64,000 bases of DNA from Aequorivita marisscotiae (GTDB lineage Bacteria > Bacteroidota > Bacteroidia > Flavobacteriales > Flavobacteriaceae). Shown piece after piece: positions 17,572 through 25,018 of the stretch. Under the pieces are notes generated by a model. That model was not told the DNA's origin. It ran no database searches and was given only the letters and a program-made list of their open reading frames with translations. A program made the position numbers and the translations under genes. Positions within the stretch are counted from its first letter, which is position 1. Each line of letters begins with the position of its first letter. The DNA lies in NCBI RefSeq assembly GCF_029814825.1, contig NZ_CP122379.1, positions 186,001 to 250,000 of the forward strand, in the 5' to 3' direction.

Positions 17572-18615
17572 CTACTCAATAACATGCTGCGAATAATTTC
17601 GCCATTTCTCCAAACACGCTTCCATATCTTCTGGAATTTCACATTCAAAGCGCATAAAACCTCCAGTAGTGGGGTGTACAAATCCTAATGTGCGCGCGTG
17701 CAACGCTTGTCGTGGCAATACTTTAAAACAGTTTTCCACAAACTGTTTGTATTTTGAAAAAGTAGTTCCCTTTAATATTTTTTCGCCACCGTAGCGCTCA
17801 TCGTTAAAAAGGGTGTGGCCTATGTATTTCATATGAACCCTTATCTGGTGGGTACGGCCTGTTTCCAATCTACACGAAACAAGGGTAACGTAGCCCAATC
17901 GCTCCAAAACCTTGTAATGCGTAACGGCTGGCTTTCCTTTTTCTTCTTCGTCGTTTTCGTAAACGGTATTTTGCAAACGGTTTTTGGGATGGCGGCCAAT
18001 ATTACCCTCAATGGTACCTTCGTCTTCTTCTACATTTCCCCAAACCAAAGCCACGTATTCACGCTCAGTGCTTTTGTCAAAAAACTGTTTGGCAAGGTGG
18101 GTCATGGCTTCCTCAGTTTTTGCAATAACCAAAAGACCGCTTGTGTCTTTATCTATTCTATGAACCAGACCCGGCCTGTTGCTGGAGTTATTGGGTAGAT
18201 TTTCAAAGTGATACGTTAAAGCATTTATGAGTGTGCCGCTATAGTTGCCATGTCCGGGATGCACGACCATTCCGGCGGGTTTATTTACTACGAGCACATC
18301 GTTGTCTTCATAAACTACGTCAATCGGGATATTTTCAGGCACCAGCAAAAATTCATAAGGAGGATGTTCAAAAAGCACCGTTACCACATCATTGCCCTTT
18401 ACTTTATAATTGCTTTTTACCGCAACTCCATTTACGTGAATATTTCCGGCAACTGCTGCTTTTTGGATTTTATTACGCGTAGCTTTTTCAATAAGATTCA
18501 TCAGGTATTTATCTACCCGCAGTGCCCGCTGTCCTTTATCTGCCGTAAAACGATAATGTTCGTAAAGCTCATCATTACCGTCGGTATCTTCTATTTCTTC
18601 TTCGTTAAAACTCAT
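17572..18615 (-). CDS. rluD: RluD-family 23S rRNA pseudouridine synthase
   Basis: 347 residues from ATG 18615 (MSFNEEEIED). An upstream extension of the frame to 18705 is rejected because it overlaps the preceding gene and encodes no conserved sequence. The N-terminal S4 RNA-binding domain is at about 28-95, and the catalytic block HRIDKDTSGLLV has the nucleophile Asp155. The length and S4 domain fit the RluD/RluC/RluA-large group; RluD modifies helix 69 of 23S rRNA. The start codon overlaps the stop of the PASTA gene by 11 nt, so both are translated from one mRNA. It converges on the toxin gene with 4 nt between stops. Confidence 0.88.
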   Translation of the reverse strand: MSFNEEEIEDTDGNDELYEHYRFTADKGQRALRVDKYLMNLIEKATRNKIQKAAVAGNIHVNGVAVKSNYKVKGNDVVTVLFEHPPYEFLLVPENIPIDVVYEDNDVLVVNKPAGMVVHPGHGNYSGTLINALTYHFENLPNNSSNRPGLVHRIDKDTSGLLVIAKTEEAMTHLAKQFFDKSTEREYVALVWGNVEEDEGTIEGNIGRHPKNRLQNTVYENDEEEKGKPAVTHYKVLERLGYVTLVSCRLETGRTHQIRVHMKYIGHTLFNDERYGGEKILKGTTFSKYKQFVENCFKVLPRQALHARTLGFVHPTTGGFMRFECEIPEDMEACLEKWRNYSQHVIE

Positions 18616-19231
18616 CACTGCTCTCTTCCTGAATTGGGGTGTTGTCTGGGTCCGTATCAATCGAATCTTCCGTTTGAATCCGGTTTTCGGATTGATCGCC
18701 CACAATTAAGTCTATCACCGACGTTTTTTGAAGCGAGGTGCCTGGTTCTAGTTTTTCACCTTTAAAACGCATTTCCAAAACGTTATCGCTAATATGGGGG
18801 CGATAGCTAATTTTACCAATCTTAAAGCCCATTGCCAATAGCGTGGGTTCTGCTTGGCGACGTGTACGACCTACTATGTTTGGCACTTCAATTTTGCGAT
18901 AGCCCGAGGGATTTAAAGTTAAGTACAACTTTCTATTTTCCTTTACAAACTTTCCCGGTTTCGGAATTTGTTCAATAACCGAGTATTTAGGATATTCAGG
19001 ATTGTAATTTGCCGAATCTAAAATTTCGTACCGCAGATCCATTTCATCTAACTTCTCCTCTACTTTGTCTAAAGACAGTTTTGCCAAATTGGGCACTTCA
19101 ATTGTTTCGTTATGGTTTGTACTCATTCGCAACCACCACAAGGTTAAAAAGCCCAAAACAAGCAAGGCTACTATAGCCAATAGCAATTGTTTTAAAAATG
19201 CTTTGGAAAACACGAACTGGATAAAAGTCAT
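18605..19231 (-). CDS. PASTA-domain membrane protein
   Basis: 208 residues: a membrane helix at about 13-34 (LKQLLLAIVALLVLGFLTLW), then two to three PASTA units outside the cytoplasm (VPNLAKLSLDKVEEKL ... IEQIPKPG; VPNIVGRTRRQAEPTL), and an acidic Asp/Glu/Ser-rich C-terminal tail. PASTA domains bind peptidoglycan fragments or act as scaffolds in kinases and penicillin-binding proteins; here there is no kinase. In Flavobacteriia such a gene commonly sits between rluD and ddl, as here, which points to a cell-wall role. Confidence 0.8.
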   Translation of the reverse strand: MTFIQFVFSKAFLKQLLLAIVALLVLGFLTLWWLRMSTNHNETIEVPNLAKLSLDKVEEKLDEMDLRYEILDSANYNPEYPKYSVIEQIPKPGKFVKENRKLYLTLNPSGYRKIEVPNIVGRTRRQAEPTLLAMGFKIGKISYRPHISDNVLEMRFKGEKLEPGTSLQKTSVIDLIVGDQSENRIQTEDSIDTDPDNTPIQEESSDEF

Positions 19232-19341
19232 AGATTTCTTTGTTTATAAACAAAAATACAAAAGCCAAAGGTAGTATCTTTTAACGAAATTGATCGCCAA
19301 GCATTGCCAGAAATTAAAATTATAATCCTTTGTCGATATAT

Positions 19342-19362
19342 AACTGACAACTGATAACGGTC
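19342..19362. repeat. Short heptad array (AACTGAn)
   Basis: Three 7-mers in a row, AACTGAC, AACTGAT, AACGGTC, between the divergent PASTA and ddl genes. They lie where the -33 region of the ddl promoter is expected. Confidence 0.5.
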
Positions 19363-19378
19363 TCCTCTAACTTTTTAA

Positions 19379-19386
19379 TACTTTTG
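19379..19386 (+). promoter_or_regulatory. Putative -7 promoter box for ddl
   Basis: TACTTTTG matches the Bacteroidota consensus TAnnTTTG and lies 25 nt before the ddl start codon, giving a leader of about 20 nt. No TTTG is found about 19 nt upstream, so the -33 part is weak. Confidence 0.45.
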
Positions 19387-19411
19387 TAAACGCAGCTTTT
19401 AATAGTTTGTT

Positions 19412-20386
19412 ATGGGAAAAAAACATATTGCCGTAGCTATGGGCGGATATTCTAGCGAGTTCGAGATTTCAATTAATAGTGGCGCAATAGTTTGTAACGC
19501 CCTCGATAAAAGTAAATACGAAATATATCCTATCCATATTTTGGAAAAAGGGTGGTTTTTTGTTGCCGCAAATGGTACAAAATATCCGGTAAATAAAGCC
19601 GATTTCAGTTTTAAAAGCGGGGAAGAAACTATATGTCCCGATGCTGTTTTTAACACTATTCACGGTACCCCCGGCGAAGACGGTTATTTACAGGCCTACT
19701 GGGAGTTGTTGGGCATTCCCCACACAAGTACCGATTACTATTCGGCTGCACTGAGTTTTAATAAACGCGACTGCCTGTCTGTACTTAAAAACTTCGGCGT
19801 GCGCGCGGCAAACTCATATTTTGTAAATCGCGGTTCAGAGGTAAAAGTCGAAGAAATAATCCTAAAAACTGGTCTGCCGTGTTTTGTAAAACCCAACCGT
19901 TCCGGTTCCAGTTTTGGCATTAGCAAAGTAAACGATATATCTGAAATGGAGGCCGCCATAGAAAAAGCCTTTACCGAAGATTCTGAAATAATAATTGAAA
20001 CGGCTTTAGTAGGTGTTGAAGTGAGCGTTGGGGTTTATAATGAGGGTGAAGAAATAATTGCCTTACCGGTAACCGAAATTGTTACAGAAAATGAATTCTT
20101 CGATTATGAGGCAAAATACCTGGGAAAATCCCAAGAAATAACGCCCGCCCGAATTTCAGAAGAAGAAACCGAAATGGTGCAAAAAGAGGCCATTCGCATT
20201 TACAAATTACTGAACATGAAAGGTATTACCCGCAGTGAATTTATCATTGAAAAAGGAAAACCTTTCTTTTTGGAAATAAACACCAACCCAGGACTTTCGG
20301 CAGAAAGTATTATCCCAAAACAAGCGCGGGAAGCCGGAATGTCACTAACCGAATTTTTTGATATCTTGGTGCAGAATGTGCTATAA
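19412..20386 (+). CDS. ddl: D-alanine--D-alanine ligase
   Basis: 324 residues, cytosolic ATP-grasp enzyme that joins two D-Ala for peptidoglycan precursors. Visible parts are the N-terminal glycine loop with GGYSSEFEIS, HGTPGEDGYLQAYWELLGIPHT, the ATP-grasp loop CFVKPNRSGSSFGI, the omega-loop region ENEFFDYEAKYLG, and the metal-binding end FFLEINTNPGLS. The length is normal. It diverges from PASTA-rluD; the next gene, lpxB, is 73 nt downstream across an inverted heptad array. Confidence 0.95.
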   Translation: MGKKHIAVAMGGYSSEFEISINSGAIVCNALDKSKYEIYPIHILEKGWFFVAANGTKYPVNKADFSFKSGEETICPDAVFNTIHGTPGEDGYLQAYWELLGIPHTSTDYYSAALSFNKRDCLSVLKNFGVRAANSYFVNRGSEVKVEEIILKTGLPCFVKPNRSGSSFGISKVNDISEMEAAIEKAFTEDSEIIIETALVGVEVSVGVYNEGEEIIALPVTEIVTENEFFDYEAKYLGKSQEITPARISEEETEMVQKEAIRIYKLLNMKGITRSEFIIEKGKPFFLEINTNPGLSAESIIPKQAREAGMSLTEFFDILVQNVL

Positions 20387-20392
20387 TTGTTA

Positions 20393-20455
20393 AAGTTTGC
20401 AAGTTTCAAGTTTAAAAAAAACTCGACAACTCTTAACCCATAACTCATAACTTTT
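20393..20455. repeat. Facing heptad arrays between ddl and lpxB
   Basis: First arm: AAGTTTG, C, AAGTTTC, AAGTTTA (20393-20414). Second arm: AACTCGAC (20420-20427), then AACTCTT, AACCCAT, AACTCAT, AACTTTT (20428-20455), four exact 7-nt steps. The AAGTTT core and the AACT core are partly complementary, so the arms can pair. The pattern fills almost the whole 73-bp gap and is out of step with codons. Confidence 0.6.
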
Positions 20456-20459
20456 TAAA

Positions 20460-21575
20460 ATGAAATACTACCTCATAGCAGGCGAGGCCTCTGGCGATTT
20501 GCACGGTGCAAATTTAATGAAAGCTTTAAAAAACGAAGATCCCGATGCAGATTTTCGGTTTTGGGGTGGCGATTTAATGAAGGCCGTTGGCGGCACGGAA
20601 GTAAAACATTATCGCGAACTTGCGTTTATGGGTTTTGCAGAGGTTATTATGAATCTCGGCACCATTTTAAAAAATATAAAACGCTGCAAAATAGATATAG
20701 AAGCGTATAATCCAGATGTAATTATATTTATAGATTATCCCGGTTTTAACCTTCGTATTGCAAAGTGGGCGCGTTTAAAAAATTACAAAACACATTATTA
20801 TATTTCACCGCAAATCTGGGCCTGGAAAGAAGGCCGGATTAAAGAAATAAAACGCGATGTAGATGAAATGTATGTTATTCTTCCTTTTGAAAAAGAGTTT
20901 TACGAAGAAAAACACAACTTTCCGGTTCATTTTGTAGGGCATCCTTTAATAGATGCCATTTATAATAGAAAACAAGTTATACCCGAAATATTTAAAAAAG
21001 AAAATAGATTAGACGAACGTCCGGTTATTGCGCTGCTTCCCGGGAGCCGCAAACAAGAAATTAAAAAAATGCTCGAAATTATGATTTCGGTGGCAAAGGA
21101 TTTTAAAGATTACCAATTTGTAATTGCCGGCGCCCCAAGTCAGGAACAATCGTTTTACGAAACTTTTCTCAGCACCAAAAATGTGCATTTTGTAACGAAT
21201 AAAACCTACGATCTATTAAGTATTTCGGAAGCTGCTTTGGTTACTTCGGGCACTGCCACATTAGAAACGGCATTGTTTAAAGTACCGCAAGTAGTTTGCT
21301 ACAAAGGGAACAGAATTAGTTACGAAATTGCAAAACGCGTAATAAAATTAGACTATATTTCGTTGGTGAATTTAATCTTGAATAAAACTGCCGTCACTGA
21401 ACTTATTCAAGCCGATTTTAACAAAAAAAGATTAAAGAAAGAGTTGACAAATATTTTAGATCCCTACACCCGCGCCACGGTTTTTCTAGATTATTACGAG
21501 TTAGAAAAAGCACTTGGCGGACGCGGTGCCAGTGAAAAAACTGCCAAACTAATTTATTCAGCAATTTCGAAGTAA
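20460..21575 (+). CDS. lpxB: Lipid-A-disaccharide synthase
   Basis: 371 residues, GT19 glycosyltransferase that joins UDP-diacylglucosamine and lipid X in lipid A synthesis at the inner membrane. It opens with YYLIAGEASGDLHGANLMKAL, the family signature, followed by FMGFAEVIMNLG, the DYPGFNLRIAKWA block, QIWAWKEGRI, FVGHPLID and the donor-site LLPGSRKQEI. The length is slightly below the E. coli enzyme, which is normal for this phylum. It starts 73 nt after ddl and is followed after 44 nt by an envelope hydrolase gene. Confidence 0.95.
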   Translation: MKYYLIAGEASGDLHGANLMKALKNEDPDADFRFWGGDLMKAVGGTEVKHYRELAFMGFAEVIMNLGTILKNIKRCKIDIEAYNPDVIIFIDYPGFNLRIAKWARLKNYKTHYYISPQIWAWKEGRIKEIKRDVDEMYVILPFEKEFYEEKHNFPVHFVGHPLIDAIYNRKQVIPEIFKKENRLDERPVIALLPGSRKQEIKKMLEIMISVAKDFKDYQFVIAGAPSQEQSFYETFLSTKNVHFVTNKTYDLLSISEAALVTSGTATLETALFKVPQVVCYKGNRISYEIAKRVIKLDYISLVNLILNKTAVTELIQADFNKKRLKKELTNILDPYTRATVFLDYYELEKALGGRGASEKTAKLIYSAISK

Positions 21576-21619
21576 ATAAAATTTCATATTTTTAAACGTT
21601 AATTCACAATGCGCTTCAA

Positions 21620-22204
21620 ATGAAAAAACTCGTACTTCTTTCTTTTTTTGCACTATTTCTTATTTCCTGCGGAAGTACTAAGAATACCGGCAAAGTTCCC
21701 GAAGCCATTATTGGCACTACCGAACCCCCAACTAAAAAAATAGACACCCACAATAATCACCGCAATAGTGGAAGAAAAGCGAAAGTAGTTACAACGCCAG
21801 AGATTGTTGAAGAAAGTCCGAAAGAAATAAAGCAGGAAATTATAGCCTACGCCAAAACTTTTGAAGGCACACGCTATAAATACGGCGGCACCACGGAAGC
21901 TGGTATGGATTGCTCGGGATTGGTGTGTACTGCCTTTGGGAAGGAAAACATTTCGTTACCCCGAATTTCGCGCGATATGGCAACCAAAGGAATTCTTATT
22001 TCCTTTAAGGATATTGAGGCGGGCGATTTGGTATTCTTTAAAACAAGTAGGCGAAATACAATTAATCATGTAGGCCTTGTAGTTGAATCTAAACGCGGCG
22101 AAGTAAAATTTATTCACTCTACCACAAGCGCCGGCGTTATTATTTCATCACTCGATGAAGCCTATTGGAAAAAAGCCTTTGTTGAAGTTAGAAGGGTTAT
22201 TTAA
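21620..22204 (+). CDS. NlpC/P60 (C40) lipoprotein hydrolase
   Basis: 194 residues. The lipobox LISC gives lipidation at Cys17, followed by a Thr/Pro/His-rich linker to about residue 70. The NlpC/P60 domain (about 71-194) has the catalytic Cys98 in AGMDCSGLVCTAFG, His150 in NTINHVGLV and a third polar residue, His166, in KFIHSTTSAGV. Such enzymes cut peptidoglycan stem peptides, usually between D-Glu and meso-DAP. The gene follows lpxB by 44 nt and is likely in the same operon. Confidence 0.9.
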   Translation: MKKLVLLSFFALFLISCGSTKNTGKVPEAIIGTTEPPTKKIDTHNNHRNSGRKAKVVTTPEIVEESPKEIKQEIIAYAKTFEGTRYKYGGTTEAGMDCSGLVCTAFGKENISLPRISRDMATKGILISFKDIEAGDLVFFKTSRRNTINHVGLVVESKRGEVKFIHSTTSAGVIISSLDEAYWKKAFVEVRRVI

Positions 22205-22327
22205 AACAGATTTTTGTATTTTAGAATAAATTTTATGCAATTAATCCTAAGAATTTGGGATAGTAGGCAAAACCCAGATTCCTTTAAATTGTAAAAATTA
22301 ATTCTCCCCAGTAAATTTTAAGTGTTC

Positions 22328-22341
22328 AACTTAAAACTTGG
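22328..22341. repeat. Heptad pair and hairpin at the comEC start
   Basis: AACTTAA and AACTTGG are two 7-nt units ending 3 nt before the comEC ATG. The first also forms the right arm of an 8-bp hairpin TTTTAAGT (22316-22323) / ACTTAAAA (22329-22336) with loop GTTCA. It could limit ribosome access to comEC. Confidence 0.4.
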
Positions 22342-22344
22342 GAT

Positions 22345-24372
22345 ATGAAATTTATAAACTTCGCAGTTGTAAAGTTTTCCGCCTGTATTGTAATGGGGAT
22401 ACTTGCAGCACACTTTTTTCCTACTACCACGATTTCAGCCTACTTGGTTTTGCCGCTTCTTTTTGGCGTACTTATACTTTGGTTCTATAACAGAAAGCAG
22501 TTAATAGAAACCACTTACTTCGGGATTGCAGCGTATCTCTGCTTTTTCGCAATTGGCTATTGCAATTATCAAATTAGGTTACCACACTTTCAAGCAGAAC
22601 ACTTTTCGCATATACTTAATGCGAATGACGATTTTAAAATTATTCAGCTTAAAATCACCGAAGTTTTAAAACCGGATACCTACAATACAAAATATTTTTC
22701 AACGGTAAACGCCATTCAAGGCGAAGCTGCAACGGGTAAAATCCTACTGCAAATTTCAAAAGATTCATCAAATACTTCGTTTTCCGTAGATGATATTCTT
22801 TTGGTTTACGGCGCCATATCAAAAATTCCAGAACCATTAAATCCGCACCAATTTGATTATTCAGAATATATGAAATCTTTGAGTGTTTACGGACAAATAA
22901 AAATTTCAGAAAAGGAAATTGTACATACTACAACTGGAAGAAAAACGCTATTTGGAATAGCCCAAAACTTTAGAAGTACTATTGTAAGCAAACTTCAAAA
23001 AACCGAATTACAATCCAATGAACGCGCGATAATACAAGCCTTGGTTTTAGGTGAAAAAAAAGATATAGACACCGATCTTTACAATGCCTATGCTGCAGCA
23101 GGAGCTGTGCATATCTTAGCGGTGTCGGGGCTTCATGTGGGTATTTTATATCTTGTACTCGCGTTTCTTCTTAAACCGTTTTTACAAATAAAATACGGCG
23201 CATTTTTACATGCACTTGTAATTGTGCTTCTTCTCTGGGGGTTTGCCTTACTTTCCGGACTTTCACCTTCGGTAACGCGCGCGGTTACCATGTTTAGCTT
23301 TTTTGCTGTAGCGAAACTTCTCAACCGCGAAACAAATTCTATTAACACGTTATTTCTTTCCTTTTTAACCTTGCTTTTAATTAATCCGCTTTGGTTGTTT
23401 CAGGTTGGGTTTCAGTTGAGTTTTTTGGCGGTATTCTTTATTGTTTGGCTGCAACCTCTTTTTTATAAAGTTGGATTTTCCAAATACACCGTAGTGCGTA
23501 AAATATGGGGGATAATTACCGTTACCCTCTGTGCCCAGATTGGCGTATTGCCGCTAAGTTTGTATTATTTCCATCAGTTTCCCGGCTTGTTTTTATTGAC
23601 GAATATTGTGGTGCTACCCCTACTAACCGTGTTGATGTGCGGTGGCATATTGATTGTAATTTTGGCTGCACTCCAAATGCTTCCCCATTGGTTGGCCCAG
23701 GCTTATAACGCAGTAATAGAAAGTCTAAACAATTTTATAACCTGGGTTTCGGTACAAGATGAATTTCTCTTTAAAAGCATTCATTTTTCCGAAGTAAAAG
23801 TATTGGGAGCTTATATACTAATAATTGCGGTAGCTCTGTTTTTTAAAAAAATGAAATATCGCAAATTGATGGTTTCGTTATTGGCATTCGCAGTATTTAT
23901 TACAATTTATATTTTTGAGGAATACAGAACCTCAAACAACCAATTAGTGGTTTTTCAAAAAAATAAGCAGACGCTAATAGGTTATAAAAATGGAAAGAAA
24001 CTAATTGTTTATAAAAGCGACACCATTTCGAGTAGTTCCGAAATATACCCTATAAAATCGTTTAAAACAGCAGTAAATAGCACTGCCTATTCCGAAGAAT
24101 TGCTGCCGAAAGTATTTCAATATAAGCGCAAAACTATTTTAGTTTTAGACAGTTTGGCGGTTTTTCCAACCCATAAAAAAGTACATACTATTATACTTAC
24201 CCATAGTCCAAAAGTAAATTTAAATAGACTTATTGACAGTTTACAACCTAAACAGATTATAGCAGACGGGAGCAATTATTTTACATATGTAACCCGTTGG
24301 GAAAAAAGCTGTAAATTAAAAAAGCTCCCGTTTTGCCATACAGCAAAACAAGGAGCTTTCCCAATAGATTAG
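22345..24372 (+). CDS. comEC: ComEC/Rec2-family DNA uptake channel
   Basis: 675 residues. N-terminal membrane helices and a DUF4131-type soluble domain (about 90-200) are followed by the competence core: GEKKDIDTDLYNAYAAAGAVHILAVSGLHVG in two blocks and the multi-helix channel with LLSGLSPSVTRAVTMF and INPLWLFQVGFQLSFLAV. The C-terminal about 150 residues sit where a metallo-beta-lactamase domain is expected, but the HxHxDH metal motif is missing (only ILTHSPKVN remains). It would carry single-stranded DNA across the inner membrane. The 3' end of the coding sequence contains a terminator for the opposite gene. Confidence 0.88.
   Translation: MKFINFAVVKFSACIVMGILAAHFFPTTTISAYLVLPLLFGVLILWFYNRKQLIETTYFGIAAYLCFFAIGYCNYQIRLPHFQAEHFSHILNANDDFKIIQLKITEVLKPDTYNTKYFSTVNAIQGEAATGKILLQISKDSSNTSFSVDDILLVYGAISKIPEPLNPHQFDYSEYMKSLSVYGQIKISEKEIVHTTTGRKTLFGIAQNFRSTIVSKLQKTELQSNERAIIQALVLGEKKDIDTDLYNAYAAAGAVHILAVSGLHVGILYLVLAFLLKPFLQIKYGAFLHALVIVLLLWGFALLSGLSPSVTRAVTMFSFFAVAKLLNRETNSINTLFLSFLTLLLINPLWLFQVGFQLSFLAVFFIVWLQPLFYKVGFSKYTVVRKIWGIITVTLCAQIGVLPLSLYYFHQFPGLFLLTNIVVLPLLTVLMCGGILIVILAALQMLPHWLAQAYNAVIESLNNFITWVSVQDEFLFKSIHFSEVKVLGAYILIIAVALFFKKMKYRKLMVSLLAFAVFITIYIFEEYRTSNNQLVVFQKNKQTLIGYKNGKKLIVYKSDTISSSSEIYPIKSFKTAVNSTAYSEELLPKVFQYKRKTILVLDSLAVFPTHKKVHTIILTHSPKVNLNRLIDSLQPKQIIADGSNYFTYVTRWEKSCKLKKLPFCHTAKQGAFPID
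24321..24359 (-). terminator. Terminator of the thioredoxin gene inside comEC coding sequence
   Basis: AAAGCTCC (24321-24328) pairs with GGAGCTTT (24352-24359), and GTTTTGC (24330-24336) with GCAAAAC (24343-24349). Read on the minus strand the hairpin is followed by TTTTTTA, so it fits the end of the minus-strand thioredoxin transcript, although the DNA encodes the last residues of ComEC on the plus strand. Confidence 0.7.
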
Positions 24373-24399
24373 CTAGAATATGAAACCGAAATAGCTAAC

Positions 24400-24933
24400 C
24401 TAAAAAGTAGGTTTAAAATTTTTCTGATACGCTGCCCATGCTTCGGCAGTGGTAACTTTTAAATAATCATCTGTGTGTATCATTTTCAAAAATATTTCGA
24501 GCTGTGGCGGGGTTCTATAGCCCGGAACTGCTTGGATTAAATCTCCATTTTCCTTAAAAAATACAACCGTGGGATAGGCATTTACCTTTAGTGCGTGTGC
24601 AAACAAATGCTGCGAATTTCTTCCTTTTCTATTTGGATCGTAATTTGGGTTGGTGTAGGTGAAATCGTTAAAAGTCACCTCTTCGGTACCTTCGGCGTTA
24701 AACTTTACAGCGTAGTAATTTTTATTTACGTATTCAATAACGTCTGCATCGCTAAAGGTATTTTTGTCGAGTAATTTACATGGCCCGCACCAAGTAGTAT
24801 AAACGTCCATAAAGATTTTTTTAGGTTCTTTTTTCTGGGCTTCAAGCGCTTCGTTCATTGTCATCCAATTTATTTTTTGCGCATTGATGTTGGTTGCGGA
24901 AACTAAAAGAAAAAGTAGTAGTATATATTTCAT
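24400..24933 (-). CDS. Secreted thioredoxin-like protein with CGPC site
   Basis: 177 residues: signal peptide (1-18, ending INAQ), then a thioredoxin fold of the Thioredoxin_7/DUF255 kind. The active site is TTWCGPCKLL with Cys49 and Cys52, and the cis-Pro loop is NAYPTVVFF. A CGPC motif outside the cytoplasm suggests a reductase or a disulfide-keeping role for periplasmic proteins. It is downstream of the POT transporter gene on the same strand, beyond that gene's terminator, so it probably has its own promoter. Confidence 0.85.
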   Translation of the reverse strand: MKYILLLFLLVSATNINAQKINWMTMNEALEAQKKEPKKIFMDVYTTWCGPCKLLDKNTFSDADVIEYVNKNYYAVKFNAEGTEEVTFNDFTYTNPNYDPNRKGRNSQHLFAHALKVNAYPTVVFFKENGDLIQAVPGYRTPPQLEIFLKMIHTDDYLKVTTAEAWAAYQKNFKPTF

Positions 24934-24968
24934 TCTAAAGGCTTTAAAAAATTTTATGTTTTTGAAAC

Positions 24969-25000
24969 AAAAAGCGTTCCATAAAAAGGAACGCTTTTTT
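24969..25000 (-). terminator. Terminator downstream of POT transporter
   Basis: A 12-bp stem AAAAAGCGTTCC (24969-24980) / GGAACGCTTTTT (24988-24999) with loop ATAAAAA, 19 nt after the stop of the transporter gene; T runs occur on both strands. Confidence 0.85.
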
Positions 25001-25018
25001 ATTGTAAAGTATTGTGTA

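Noticed and set aside
18616..18705. 30-codon N-terminal extension of the RluD frame
   Set aside because: It lies inside the PASTA gene and has no family similarity; ATG at 18615 gives the normal protein.
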